A model generated the notes under the pieces. That model searched no databases, was not told where the DNA came from, and saw only the letters and a program-made list of their open reading frames with translations. DNA of 34,165 nt from Deltaproteobacteria bacterium (GTDB taxonomy: Bacteria > Myxococcota > UBA727 > VGSZ01). The stretch covers positions 1-34,165 of the forward strand of contig JADZDP010000163.1 of assembly GCA_020850995.1 (NCBI GenBank), written 5' to 3'. Shown in pieces: positions 24,331 through 34,040 of this stretch. The first letter of the stretch is position 1. Every line of letters starts with the position of its first letter. Made by a program: the position numbers and the translations under genes.

Positions 24331-24430
24331 GGCCGGCGGCTATCGGATCTGCGGCGCCCGCGAAACGGGGCTTTGGCCCCATCCCGCGTCGACCATGCGG
24401 CCCGAAAACTGGGTGCGCTGCCCGTTTGGC

Positions 24431-24438
24431 GCTATCTT
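24431..24438 (+). promoter_or_regulatory. Putative -10 element GCTATCTT before the FHA gene
   Basis: GCTATCTT (TATCTT at 24433-24438) lies 12 bp before the ATG at 24451, with GGGAGAGG directly after it as ribosome binding site. It resembles GCTATCTA at 7536-7543. No clear -35 box. Confidence 0.4.
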
Positions 24439-24450
24439 CGGGAGAGGTGC

Positions 24451-24852
24451 ATGCCGAAGAACGAAGATTGGGCCGACGAAAGCACGAACCCCATCAGCGT
24501 GAGCCTTCTGCCGCTCTCGATGGAGCAGCAGCCCTGCTCGCTGCAGATGATCGCCGGTCCGGGTGCGCCGAAGACCTGGGAGCTGTTCTTGGACGAGGTG
24601 GTGGTGGGCCGGGCCATCGAGGCCGACATCTCCGTCAACTCCACCGACCTGTCGCGCCGCCACATGGTGCTCAAGCGCACCGGACCCTCCGAATACACGG
24701 TGATGGACCTCGAGAGCAGGAACGGCGTCTACCTGAACGGCGTGCGCGTGCACTCGGCGCTCTTGCACGACGGCGACAACCTGCAGCTCGGCACGGTGAT
24801 GTTCGTGTTCCACGAGGGGCGCGGGGCGGCGCCGCTGACACCGGTACCCTGA
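24451..24852 (+). CDS. FHA-domain protein
   Basis: A 133-residue cytoplasmic protein made almost entirely of one forkhead-associated domain, which binds phosphothreonine peptides. The fixed residues are all present: GR (53-54), SRRH (68-71), and SRNGVYLNG (89-97). The first 30 residues form a short tail that could hold a phosphorylation site (Thr12 in ESTNP). No Ser/Thr kinase is in the window, although myxobacteria have many. The metallo-hydrolase gene starts 13 bp after the stop, so the two are probably an operon. Start and ribosome binding site (GGGAGAGG) are clear. Confidence 0.9.
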   Translation: MPKNEDWADESTNPISVSLLPLSMEQQPCSLQMIAGPGAPKTWELFLDEVVVGRAIEADISVNSTDLSRRHMVLKRTGPSEYTVMDLESRNGVYLNGVRVHSALLHDGDNLQLGTVMFVFHEGRGAAPLTPVP

Positions 24853-24865
24853 CGAGGTGGTGCCC

Positions 24866-25753
24866 GTGACCTTCTACGTCCACTTCTGGGGCACACGCGG
24901 CAGCATCCCCACCCCCGGCAACGCAGCCCGCAAGTACGGCGGCAACACTTCGTGCGTGGAGGTGCGCTCCGACGACACGCTGCTCATCTGCGACGGCGGC
25001 ACCGGCTTGCGCGAGCTGGGCATCGATCTGTTGCGGCGCAGCGAGCGCCCCGTCACCGGGCACCTGTTCTTCAGCCACACCCACTGGGATCACATCCAAG
25101 GCTTTCCCTTCTTTCAGCCTGCCTACCGCAGCGAGAACACCTTCCGCGTCTACGGCACCGCCGAGGGCGATCGCCGCGCCTTCGATCTCTTGAGCGGCCA
25201 GATGCGCTCGGTGGAGTATTTCCCCGTCGACTTCGCCGAGCTGAAAGCGAAGATCGAGCCCGATCACATCGACGCGGGCAAGCGCCTGATCGACGGCGTG
25301 CGCGTGCGCTTCTTCGAGCAGGTGCACCCGGGGAGGAGCTGGGCGTACTCGTTCGAGAAGGACGGGGCCAAGGTGGTGTTCGCCACCGACAACGAGATCG
25401 ACCTGGCGCTCAAGAACCGCGACGCCGCGCGCGCCGACCCGGCGCTGCCACGCCAGCTCCCCGACGAGCTCGTCGAGTTCGCGCGCGGCGCCGACCTGCT
25501 CATCTCCGACGGGCAGTACTTCGACGAGGAGTACCCCGAGCGCGTGGGTTGGGGTCACCCGCGCGCCACCACGGCGGTGGACCTGGCGGCGGCGGCGGGC
25601 GCCAAGCAGCTCGCCATCTTCCACCACGATCCCATGCACTCCGACGCCGACGTCGACCGCAAGATCCTGCTGTGCCGCGAGCGCGCCGCGCGCGTGGCCA
25701 AGGGACTGGTGGTGTTCGGTGCGCGCGAGGGGCTCGAGCTGCGCGTGGGGTAG
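24866..25753 (+). CDS. Metallo-beta-lactamase-fold hydrolase
   Basis: A 295-residue cytoplasmic metallo-hydrolase. It starts FYVHFWGTRGSIPTPG, followed by YGGNTSC and CDGGTGLRELG, hallmarks of a PhnP-like branch of the fold. The metal site is HTHWDH (71-76), His154, Asp175 in FATDNE, and HHDP (253-256). GWGHPRATTAVDLA is also family-typical. It probably cleaves a phosphodiester or cyclic-nucleotide-type bond, but this is inference. Of three in-frame GTG codons, the one at 24866 is chosen because GAGG lies 8 bp upstream and the N-terminus then fits the family. It follows the FHA gene and converges on the gene ending at 25764. Confidence 0.85.
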   Translation: MTFYVHFWGTRGSIPTPGNAARKYGGNTSCVEVRSDDTLLICDGGTGLRELGIDLLRRSERPVTGHLFFSHTHWDHIQGFPFFQPAYRSENTFRVYGTAEGDRRAFDLLSGQMRSVEYFPVDFAELKAKIEPDHIDAGKRLIDGVRVRFFEQVHPGRSWAYSFEKDGAKVVFATDNEIDLALKNRDAARADPALPRQLPDELVEFARGADLLISDGQYFDEEYPERVGWGHPRATTAVDLAAAAGAKQLAIFHHDPMHSDADVDRKILLCRERAARVAKGLVVFGAREGLELRVG

Positions 25754-25763
25754 GGCCCCCTCG

Positions 25764-26354
25764 TCAGCGCTTGCAGGTCCCCTCGTAGACCACGCGCAGC
25801 CCGTCGCCGGTGCCGGTGGCATCGAAGGCGCGCTCGAAGCCGAGCTCTTTGTCGCTCACCTTGGTGAGCGTGTCTTTCAGCACCACCTTCTTGCCGCCGC
25901 GCGCGCTGGTGGTGGTCCACCAGAAGCGATCGCCCACCCAGCCCGACGAGCTGCCGGCGTAGAAGCCACCCTGGTTGTCGGCGCCGTTGCGCACGAAGCC
26001 GCCCAAGGCGGCCGCGTGACCCCACACCTCGGTGGAGGTGGCGGCGCGCGGGTGCTGCTTGCTCTTCTGCTCCTCGATCTTCACCAAGAGCCAGCGCCCG
26101 TCGCTCTTGAAGGCGAGGGTGACGCGCGTGGGCACCTCGGGGGCCAGCTCGGTGTTGGCCTTGCCCTCGCAGCGCCAGGTGCCGGAGAAGAGCTTGAAGG
26201 CCTCTTTCTGTTCCACCGGCATCACGCTGTCGTCGACGGTGGGCTCGGGGGCCGGCTCATCGCCGGCGCCCTTGGGAGTGGCGACGAGATCGTCGCCAGC
26301 GAAGGCAGGGAGGGCCGCCACCACCAGGGCGGCGCAGGTGGTTCGCAAGAGCAT
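25764..26354 (-). CDS. Small secreted protein (DUF1579-like)
   Basis: A 196-residue exported protein. Residues 1-19 form a cleavable signal ending in PAFAG. A Pro/Glu linker leads to a beta-rich domain: FKLFSGTWRCEGK, RVTLAFKSDGRWLLVKIEE, GGFYAGSSSGWVGDRFWW, and LRVVYEGTCKR. The repeated strand pattern and the GTW start resemble DUF1579 or THAP4-like lipocalin-type domains; this is a tentative match. The two Cys may form a disulfide. AAGG lies upstream of the ATG. It sits between a convergent metallo-hydrolase gene and the Cys-repeat lipoprotein gene, 25 bp after the latter's stop. Confidence 0.65.
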   Translation of the reverse strand: MLLRTTCAALVVAALPAFAGDDLVATPKGAGDEPAPEPTVDDSVMPVEQKEAFKLFSGTWRCEGKANTELAPEVPTRVTLAFKSDGRWLLVKIEEQKSKQHPRAATSTEVWGHAAALGGFVRNGADNQGGFYAGSSSGWVGDRFWWTTTSARGGKKVVLKDTLTKVSDKELGFERAFDATGTGDGLRVVYEGTCKR

Positions 26355-26379
26355 GGCGCTGCCTTGAACGAAGCCGCGC

Positions 26380-28506
26380 TCAGCCGCAATCGGGGTCGGG
26401 CTGGAAGCACTCCGTGTCGCAGTAGCCGTCGCGGTAGTAGTTGTTGATCACGCAGGGATCGTCGCAGTCGCGATCGCGCAGCGGGCAGCTCTCGTCGCAG
26501 TCGAGGTCGTCGTACCAGCCGTTGACCGCACAGCTGTCGTCGCACTCGGGGTCGTGCTGCGCGCAGTACTGCTCGCAGCGGCGGTTGCTGTAGAGGCCCT
26601 CGGTGACGCACACGTCGTCGCAGTCGGGATCGGGGCTGGCGCAGAAGCTGTCGCACACGCGGTCGCCGTAGTAGCCGTAGGTGACGCAGGAGTCGGTACA
26701 GTCGGGGTCGGGCAAGGCGCAGCTCTCGTCGCAGTCGCGGTCGCCGTACCAGCCGTTGGTCACGCAGATGTCTGAGCAGTCGGGGTCGGGGTCGGGGCAC
26801 CAGCTGTCGCAGGTGCGATCCCCATAGAGGCCGTTTTGCGCGCAGTAGTCGGGCTCGCAGTCGGGGTCGGGCTGGGGGCAGAAGGAGTCGCAGACGCCGT
26901 CGTCGTACCAGCCGTTCTCCTCGCAGGTGTCGGCCTGGCAGTCGGGGTCGGGATCCGGACAGAAGGAGTCGCAGACGCCGTCGTCGTACCAGCCGTTTTC
27001 TTCACAGGTGTCGGTGGCGCAGTCCTCGGTGTCGGGCTCGGGGCAGATCGTGTCGCAGACGCCGTCGCCGTACCAGCCGTTCCTCTCGCACACGTCGTCG
27101 CAGTCGGGGTCGGGCTCGGGGCAGAAGGTGTCGCAGGTGCCGTCGTTGTACCAGCCGTTCTCCTCGCACAGGTCGGTGGCGCAGTCGGGGTCGGGGCTCG
27201 GGCAGAACGAGTCGCAGACGCCGTCGCCGTACCAGCCGTTCCTCGCGCAGGCGTCATCGCAGTCGGGGTCGGGGCGCGGGCAGAAGGAGTCGCAGACGCC
27301 GTCGCCGTACCAGTCGTTGCGCTCGCACACGTCGGCGCAGTCGGGGTCGGCGCGCGGGCAGAACTCGTCGCACTCGCCGTCGTCGTAGTAGCCGGCCAAG
27401 GAGCAGTAATCGAGGCAGCCGACGGCGTCGAAGCTGGCGCAGTTGGTGTCGCAGTCGAAGTCGGTGTAGCTGCCGTCGGCTTCGCAGGGATCACCCTCGC
27501 AGGTGCCGAGCGCGCACGACTGGCCGCTGGCGCAGGCGTTGTTGCAGGCGCCGCAGTTCTGCTCGTCGGTGTCGGGGTCGACGCAGCGACCGCCGCACTC
27601 GAGGCTGCCCTCGAGGCAGCCGGAGCGGCAGGTGCCGCCCTGGCAGGTCTCGCGCGGCGCGCACGCCTGTCCGCAGCGCCCGCAGTTCTGCTCGTCGTCG
27701 GTGAGGCTGACGCAGGCGCCGCTGCACAAGGACACGCCCACGCCCTCGCACAGGCCGCGGCACTCGCCCACGCCGGTGCTGCCGGGGAAGCACGCTTCGT
27801 CGGCCGCACACGCGGTGCCGCAGGCGCCGCAGTTGCGCACGTCGCGCCCGGTGTCGACGCAGGAGCCGCCGCACGCGGTAGTGCCGTCGGGGCAGCCGCC
27901 CGTCTGGCAGGCGCCGCGCACGCAGGTCTCGCCGGTGTCGCAGCGGTTGTTGCACGCGCCGCAGTTGCGCGGGTCGTTGGCGGTGTCGGCGCAGGCGCCG
28001 CTGCACTCGGTGGTGCCCACGGCGCACTCGCTGCGGCAGCCTCCCTGCACGCACAGCTGATCGCCCGTGCACGCCACGCCGCAGCCGCCGCAGTTGTCGG
28101 CGTCGGAGCGCACGTCGACGCAGTCGCGGCCGCACAGGCGCTCGCCCGAGCGGCACGAGGTGGCGCAGGCGCCCGCGGTGCACTTCTCGTCGGCGCCGCA
28201 GGTGGTGCCGCAAGCGCCGCAGTTGGCCGAGTCGCTGTTCAGGTCGGTGCAGCCGGTGGGGCACTGGGTGCGCCCGCCGTCGCACTGGCCGATGTCGGCG
28301 CACTGAGCCTGGAAGCAGGCCTGCTCGGCGCCGCACTGGTTGCCGCACGCGCCGCAGTGCTGCGGATCGCTCTGCAGGTCGACGCACTCAGCGTTGCAGC
28401 TGGTCTCGTCACCCGCGCACTCGAGGGGCTCGACGTTGGTGGAGCAGGCGGCCGCCAGGGTGGCGACGAGCGCGAGGCCGAGGCGGGCGATGCGATCCTG
28501 GAGCAC
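26380..28506 (-). CDS. Large Cys-repeat lipoprotein
   Basis: A 708-residue exported protein with roughly 110 Cys. Residues 1-21 form a signal ending TLAAAC, and Cys21 is probably lipidated. Part one (about 29-340) holds seven repeats with 8 Cys each, of the form C-C-x3-C, then DxxNCGACGxxC, then C-x4-C, as in myxobacterial Cys-rich surface proteins. Part two (about 343-708) holds fourteen repeats of about 25 residues with 4 Cys each, typified by NGWYGDGVCDSFCP then PDPDC. This unit slightly recalls the calcium-binding end of Notch/LNR modules. It is expected to be disulfide-rich and outside the cell, perhaps in adhesion or as a spacer. GTG at 28506 follows GGGGAGG at 6 bp spacing. The region 26384-27490 is an imperfect 75-78-bp DNA repeat. 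Confidence 0.85.
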   Translation of the reverse strand: MLQDRIARLGLALVATLAAACSTNVEPLECAGDETSCNAECVDLQSDPQHCGACGNQCGAEQACFQAQCADIGQCDGGRTQCPTGCTDLNSDSANCGACGTTCGADEKCTAGACATSCRSGERLCGRDCVDVRSDADNCGGCGVACTGDQLCVQGGCRSECAVGTTECSGACADTANDPRNCGACNNRCDTGETCVRGACQTGGCPDGTTACGGSCVDTGRDVRNCGACGTACAADEACFPGSTGVGECRGLCEGVGVSLCSGACVSLTDDEQNCGRCGQACAPRETCQGGTCRSGCLEGSLECGGRCVDPDTDEQNCGACNNACASGQSCALGTCEGDPCEADGSYTDFDCDTNCASFDAVGCLDYCSLAGYYDDGECDEFCPRADPDCADVCERNDWYGDGVCDSFCPRPDPDCDDACARNGWYGDGVCDSFCPSPDPDCATDLCEENGWYNDGTCDTFCPEPDPDCDDVCERNGWYGDGVCDTICPEPDTEDCATDTCEENGWYDDGVCDSFCPDPDPDCQADTCEENGWYDDGVCDSFCPQPDPDCEPDYCAQNGLYGDRTCDSWCPDPDPDCSDICVTNGWYGDRDCDESCALPDPDCTDSCVTYGYYGDRVCDSFCASPDPDCDDVCVTEGLYSNRRCEQYCAQHDPECDDSCAVNGWYDDLDCDESCPLRDRDCDDPCVINNYYRDGYCDTECFQPDPDCG
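26384..27490 (-). repeat. Fourteen imperfect 75-81-bp coding repeats
   Basis: Fourteen tandem units coding for the 4-Cys module C-x9/10-C-x3-C-x6/7-C. Central units are nearly identical (GWYDDGVCDSFCP and GWYGDGVCDSFCP), while both ends diverge. This pattern suggests growth by duplication from the middle. Confidence 0.85.
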
Positions 28507-28554
28507 GGGTGACCTCCCCGAATGGAGCCCAATGGAGAACGACGGCTCAGGGGA

Positions 28555-28562
28555 AGCCTAGC
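28555..28562 (-). promoter_or_regulatory. Putative -10 element GCTAGGCT before the Cys-repeat lipoprotein
   Basis: On the minus strand GCTAGGCT lies 48 bp before the GTG at 28506, identical to the box at 3368-3375. A direct repeat, ATGGAG, occurs twice between it and the start. The remaining divergent region to 28706 shows no gene. Confidence 0.35.
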
Positions 28563-28706
28563 CCGCGATCGGGCGGCGCGCGAAAGCGTGAGACCGAGGG
28601 TCGTGGCGCTCTGCGTCACCGTCGGTGACCGAGCGCGCGGCCATGGCGGCCGCCCCGAACACCTGGCACGATCGGCCCCCTTCGCACGCCTACGCCCGGA
28701 GCACCG

Positions 28707-30527
28707 ATGCCCGTCACCAACCGCACCACCTCCACCACCGTCGTCCCGCCCGCGACCACCACGAGCGCGCCGAGCACCGTGGGCAGCGCCACGGGCACCA
28801 ACGGCAGCACCGGCACGACGACGACCACGGCGACCGGCGGCACCTTCGATCCCAACGCCGGCAGCGCGCAGCCCGTGCCGAGCGGTGGCCTGCCGGGCTC
28901 CACCACGGCCCTGGCGCTGCAGGCGGCCCGCATGGGCGTCGACCCGGCGCTCATCGCGCGCCTGGCGAACCCGGCGGAGATGAAGAAGACCGTCGAGGGC
29001 TTCGCGCAGCTCATCATCGCCACCGACGGCGCGGCCATCACGAAGAAGCAAGAGCAGCAGATCTGGCAGACGCTGGCCGCGCTCTCGGCCGCCGGCATGC
29101 TCACGCCCGCCGTCACCATGCTCGTCGACGAGGGCGTGAAAGGCGGGGCCCTGCCGGCCAACCTGCCCCCCGAGAAGAAGCAGTCGCTCATCGAGCAGTT
29201 CTCCGGGCTCATCGAGGCGGAGATCGCGGGCCGCGGCGCCAACGGCAAGAAGGAAGGCCGCTTCCAGTCGTGGGAGACGATCTCGAAGCGTCACCTGGCG
29301 GCGGTGCGAAAGACCCAGGTGCCACCGAAGGGCCCAGGCAACCCGAGCGCCTTCTTGGACCCGCGCTTCCAAGCAGAGCTGGAGAAGCTGACGGGCGCCA
29401 AGATGTCGGGCGGCAACAAGGTCACGCCCCTCATCGACGGACCCAAGAGCTTCGCCGAGCGCGATCGCCTCATCGACACGGCGCAAAAGAGCATCCAGCT
29501 CATGAGCTGGGCCATCTACGACGACGTCTGCGGCGACGACACCACCAAGCGCCTGATCGCCGCCAAGCAGCGCGGCGTCGACGTCAAGATCATCGTCGAC
29601 GGCCTGGTGGCGCGGCAGCCCGACAAGCAGAAGATGCTGGCCAAGCTCGAGGCCGCGGGCATCGAGGTCGTGCGCTGGGCAGACCCGAAGCGCGTGCACG
29701 ACGGTCAGCACCGCAAGGTCATGATCGTGGACGGCGCCACCGCCATCGCCGGCGGCATGAACGTGGGCGACGTGTACTCGCACAAGGGGCCCGCGGGCAG
29801 CCAGAAGTGGCGCGACACCGACGTGAAGATCGAGGGCCCCGCGGTGGACGAGTGCGCGCGCCTGTTCGCCAAGGTGTGGGAAGAGCAGCGCAGCACGCGC
29901 AACCTCTCGGTGGGCGCCGTGGCGGAGCCGCCCGCGCCGGCGCGCGCCACCTTCGCCGCGGGGCAGACGCCGGCGGGGCTCGCGCAGATCGTGAACGACG
30001 CGCCCGGTCCCAAGGGCGACGCGCACATCTTGCTGGCGGCGCTCAAGGCCATCGAGGGCGCCACAACGCGCATCGACATCGAGAACGCTTACTTCATCAC
30101 CACGCCGGCGTTGCAAGACGCCATCCTGGCGGCGCTCAAGCGCGGCGTGGAGGTGCGCATCCTGACCAACTCGCCCCAGAGCGTGGACGAGCCCATCGTG
30201 TCGGCGCCCATCCAAGAGAGCCTGCCCTCGCTCATCGCGGCGGGTGCCAAGGTGTACGTCAAGCAGGGCGACACCTTGCACTCCAAGTTCCTCGTCGTCG
30301 ACGACTTGTTCTCCATGGTGATGAGCTACAACCTGCACCCGCGCAGCGAGCGCTACGAGGGCGAGATGAGCGTCAACGCCATCGACGAGGCCACCGCCAA
30401 GGCGCTGGCGGCGGCGTTCGCGGCCGACATCGCGGCGGCCACGCACCTGGCCAAGCCGAGCGACGTGGTGGTGCCGAAGACGGCGTTCTCGATCTTGGCC
30501 AAGCGCTTCTTCTTCGACCAGCTCTGA
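28707..30527 (+). CDS. Phospholipase D-family protein (two HKD motifs)
   Basis: A 606-residue protein with two HxKx4D catalytic motifs: His335/Lys337/Asp342 in QHRKVMIVDG and His525/Lys527/Asp532 in LHSKFLVVDD. Two motifs in one chain make a complete active site, as in cardiolipin synthases and phospholipase D. The N-terminal 60 residues are Thr/Ser/Gly-rich, and about 70-200 is helical; neither shows a signal peptide nor membrane helices. Usual cardiolipin synthases have N-terminal membrane helices, so this may be a soluble phosphodiesterase, or one exported another way. GGAG lies 5 bp before the ATG. It is followed by 76 bp before the flavoprotein gene. Confidence 0.88.
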   Translation: MPVTNRTTSTTVVPPATTTSAPSTVGSATGTNGSTGTTTTTATGGTFDPNAGSAQPVPSGGLPGSTTALALQAARMGVDPALIARLANPAEMKKTVEGFAQLIIATDGAAITKKQEQQIWQTLAALSAAGMLTPAVTMLVDEGVKGGALPANLPPEKKQSLIEQFSGLIEAEIAGRGANGKKEGRFQSWETISKRHLAAVRKTQVPPKGPGNPSAFLDPRFQAELEKLTGAKMSGGNKVTPLIDGPKSFAERDRLIDTAQKSIQLMSWAIYDDVCGDDTTKRLIAAKQRGVDVKIIVDGLVARQPDKQKMLAKLEAAGIEVVRWADPKRVHDGQHRKVMIVDGATAIAGGMNVGDVYSHKGPAGSQKWRDTDVKIEGPAVDECARLFAKVWEEQRSTRNLSVGAVAEPPAPARATFAAGQTPAGLAQIVNDAPGPKGDAHILLAALKAIEGATTRIDIENAYFITTPALQDAILAALKRGVEVRILTNSPQSVDEPIVSAPIQESLPSLIAAGAKVYVKQGDTLHSKFLVVDDLFSMVMSYNLHPRSERYEGEMSVNAIDEATAKALAAAFAADIAAATHLAKPSDVVVPKTAFSILAKRFFFDQL

Positions 30528-30603
30528 GCCTGCGTCTCGACGCGTGGGTGGTCACGGGCGTGCCGCTTGCGTGCCGCCCGCGCCGCCGTGGTACGAAGGC
30601 GCC

Positions 30604-31989
<1,386 letters not shown>

Positions 31990-32088
31990 CGGCGCCGTCG
32001 CGCGCGAGCGGGAGCAGCGGGCGCCTGCGGTGGCGACGCGCATAGTTGCTACGCCATCCGGGCACCGCTCGCCGAAGGGAGCCGCGCC

Positions 32089-32484
32089 ATGCCCATCCCC
32101 GAGGACATCCTCGCCTACCACGCCGCTCTCGGCGACGACGATCGCGCGCTGTGCGAGCGCCTCGCCGAGGAGATCGAGCGCGCCTTGCCGGATGCCGAGC
32201 GCAAGCTCTGGCACGGGTCGCCGGTGTGGTTCCTCGAGGGCAACCCCATCGTCGGCTACAGCAAGAAGAAGGCCTTCATGAGCTTGCTGTTCTGGAGCGG
32301 CCAGTCCTTCGACGAGCCCGGGCTCTCGGCGAGCGGGAAGTTCAAGGCGGCGGAGGCGCGCTACCACGGCGTCGACGAGCTCGACGCGGCTGCGCTCGCG
32401 CGCTGGCTCGCGAAGGCCGCGAGCATCCAGTGGGACTACCAGAACATCGTCAAGCGCAAGGGTGAGCTGCGGCGCCTTCGTTGA
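32089..32484 (+). CDS. DUF1801-family small protein
   Basis: A 131-residue cytoplasmic protein. It has the DUF1801 (YdhG-like) pattern: ERKLWHGSPVWFLEGNPIVGYS, then KKKAFMSLLFW, then a helical end. Some homologues are annotated as iron chaperones, but the biochemical role is unclear. GGGAG lies about 6 bp upstream of the ATG. An upstream box GTTGCTACGCC near 32046-32056 may be part of a promoter. It is followed by a gene fragment. Confidence 0.85.
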   Translation: MPIPEDILAYHAALGDDDRALCERLAEEIERALPDAERKLWHGSPVWFLEGNPIVGYSKKKAFMSLLFWSGQSFDEPGLSASGKFKAAEARYHGVDELDAAALARWLAKAASIQWDYQNIVKRKGELRRLR

Positions 32485-32512
32485 CGCACCGCCTCCCAAG
32501 AGCGCTGGTCGC

Positions 32513-32690
32513 GTGCTGGTTGGGCGGTTGGCCGCCATCATCCCGATCCCCGAACAGCGCTACGTGTTCGTGGGCGACAGCAGCCAAGGCGACGCCATCG
32601 CCGCGCACACCATGCGCGCCGAGCACGGCGAGCGCGCCTGCGCCACCTTCATCCACGACGTCAAAAACACCTCGGCAGCAGCCCGCGCTG
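32513..32690 (+). pseudogene. Fragment of an APP1/DUF2183-type phosphatase gene
   Basis: In one frame (32513 on, GTG-CTG-GTT) the text reads RLAAIIPIPEQRYVFVGDSS, then QGDAIAAHTMRAEHGERACA, then TFIHDV. This matches the end of the APP1/DUF2183 phosphatidate-phosphatase domain, where a strand leads to GDSSQ-D and then to an IR-V strand. Everything before it, including the HAD Asp-x-Asp motif, is missing, and the frame continues past 32690 without family features. The 316-bp gap 32485-32800 therefore holds a decayed remnant and nothing else that I can see. Confidence 0.5.
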
Positions 32691-32800
32691 TCGACGCTGT
32701 GGGTGAAGCAGGCGTACGTCCATACCGAATAGATCCGCCGAGGCGCCGCTTTGGCGCGGCCTCTCGGCGATTTTCGGACAGACTCATCGATCATTCGGGA

Positions 32801-33541
32801 TCACTCGTCGTCGTCGTCGGGGAGCTTCCAGTCGGCGCTCTTGGCCTTGCCGGGGAAGGGCCGCCACGGGCGCTCATCCTCCGCCAGCAAGAGCTCCACC
32901 TCGCTACCCTCGCGGCGCAGCGCGCCCTCACGTTCGAGCTGGCGCAAGTTGCGCGCGATGGTCTTGCGGTTGACGCCGATCGCCGCCGCCAGCTCCACCT
33001 GCGAGAGCGGCGCCACGCGGCGCTTGTCCCCGTCGTCGCGCACGCGCGAGCGATCCCACAGCAGGCGCAAGATCTTGTTGCGCGCCTTCTGCAGGCCGTG
33101 CACCTGCATCACCTGCACGGCCAAGAGCAGACGCCGACAGCACTCGCGGTACAGGGCGGCCGCCGCGTGCCCGTCGGCGCGCACCAGCTCGTCGTAGGCG
33201 TCGTTCGGCACGTGCACGATGACGGTGTCGGTCACAGAGCGGGCCGACACCATCCAGGGCGCGTGCGCGTACAGCTCGGCGTCGCCGAAGGTGGCGGGCG
33301 CATGCACCACGGCGATGAGGATCTGCGTCTGCGCCTCGCGGTTCTTGCGGTAGAGGTGCAGGGCCCCCTGCGCCACCACCAGGATGTGGCTCTGGGCCGC
33401 GCCCGCCCGCACCACCTGCTTCTCCTTCGGGTAGTGGCGCACCTCGGAGCGTAGGGCAGCGCGGCGCAAGGCGTCGTCGCCGGCGTGGGCGAACACCGGG
33501 ACCTTGCGCAGCCACGAGAGGGCGTCGTCAGCGGCGGTCAC
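32801..33541 (-). CDS. Crp/Fnr-family transcription regulator
   Basis: A 246-residue DNA-binding regulator. Residues about 10-130 are a cyclic-nucleotide-binding-type jelly roll (KEKQVVRAGAAQSHILVV and GDAELYAHAPWMVSARSV). A long helix follows, then a winged helix with LSQVELAAAIGVNRKTIARNLRQLEREGAL as the helix-turn-helix. The binding pocket lacks the clear GE-x2-L-x5-R-x-A cassette (it reads FGDAELYAHAPWMVSA), so it may not bind cAMP. There are two Cys but no Fnr-type cluster set. The start is GTG at 33541, with TACAAC 7 bp upstream, which could be a -10 box of a leaderless transcript. It lies 73 bp downstream of atpC on the same strand. Confidence 0.88.
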   Translation of the reverse strand: MTAADDALSWLRKVPVFAHAGDDALRRAALRSEVRHYPKEKQVVRAGAAQSHILVVAQGALHLYRKNREAQTQILIAVVHAPATFGDAELYAHAPWMVSARSVTDTVIVHVPNDAYDELVRADGHAAAALYRECCRRLLLAVQVMQVHGLQKARNKILRLLWDRSRVRDDGDKRRVAPLSQVELAAAIGVNRKTIARNLRQLEREGALRREGSEVELLLAEDERPWRPFPGKAKSADWKLPDDDDE

Positions 33542-33614
33542 GCTCCGGTTGTACCGCGACCCGGAGGGTCAGGTGCACTTGCGGTCCAACCGAGGTCCCT
33601 GAGCGGGGAGACCG

Positions 33615-34013
33615 CTACTTGAGCAAGGTGAGCTTGGCCGCCGCGCGATCCACCTCGGCGCGCAAACCCTGGAAGCTCTCGTCCTCGAGCGACACCGGGC
33701 CGAGCTGCTTGAGCTTCTGCTCGGCGTCGTACAGGGACTTGTTGGCGTCTTCGCGGGTGACCTCGTCGGCCAGGGCCGCTTGCTCCGCCATCAGGGTCAC
33801 GCGATCGCGGTCGATCTCCACGTAGCCGCCCGACACCATCAGGCGCGTCTGCTTGCCCTGATGCACGAACGAGAGGATGCCGGTGCCGAGCAGCGCCAGG
33901 TAGGGCGCATGCCCGGGCAGCGCCTCGAGCTCACCCTGCAGCGCCGGGATGACGACGTCGCTGGTCTCGCCGATGATGACCTTGCGATCGGGGGTGACGA
34001 TTTCGAGCTGCAT
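33615..34013 (-). CDS. atpC: ATP synthase F1 epsilon subunit
   Basis: A 132-residue subunit of the F1 central stalk that joins gamma and regulates ATP hydrolysis. The N-terminal beta sandwich (LEIVTPDRKVIIGETSDVVIP, PGHAPYLALLGTG, and GGYVEIDRDRVTLMAE) and the C-terminal helical hairpin are complete. Length is normal. GAGGA lies just before the ATG. It is 27 bp after the atpD stop on the same strand, the common order at the end of an F1 operon. Confidence 0.95.
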   Translation of the reverse strand: MQLEIVTPDRKVIIGETSDVVIPALQGELEALPGHAPYLALLGTGILSFVHQGKQTRLMVSGGYVEIDRDRVTLMAEQAALADEVTREDANKSLYDAEQKLKQLGPVSLEDESFQGLRAEVDRAAAKLTLLK

Positions 34014-34040
34014 GGCGTCCTCGCGCGTGGCTGCCGATGA

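Noticed and set aside
26384..27490. Possible CRISPR or satellite array
   Set aside because: The repeats are contiguous, have no unique spacers, stay in frame and code for a regular Cys module.
26836..28512. Plus-strand open frame of 558 codons opposite the Cys-repeat gene
   Set aside because: The translation is an Ala/Val/Gly repeat mirroring the Cys repeats. The minus frame has a signal peptide and regular Cys spacing.
32462..33454. Full-length plus-strand gene of 330 codons including the APP1-like segment
   Set aside because: Beyond about 32690 the frame is antisense to the Crp/Fnr gene and has no family features. Only the short APP1-like part is supported.
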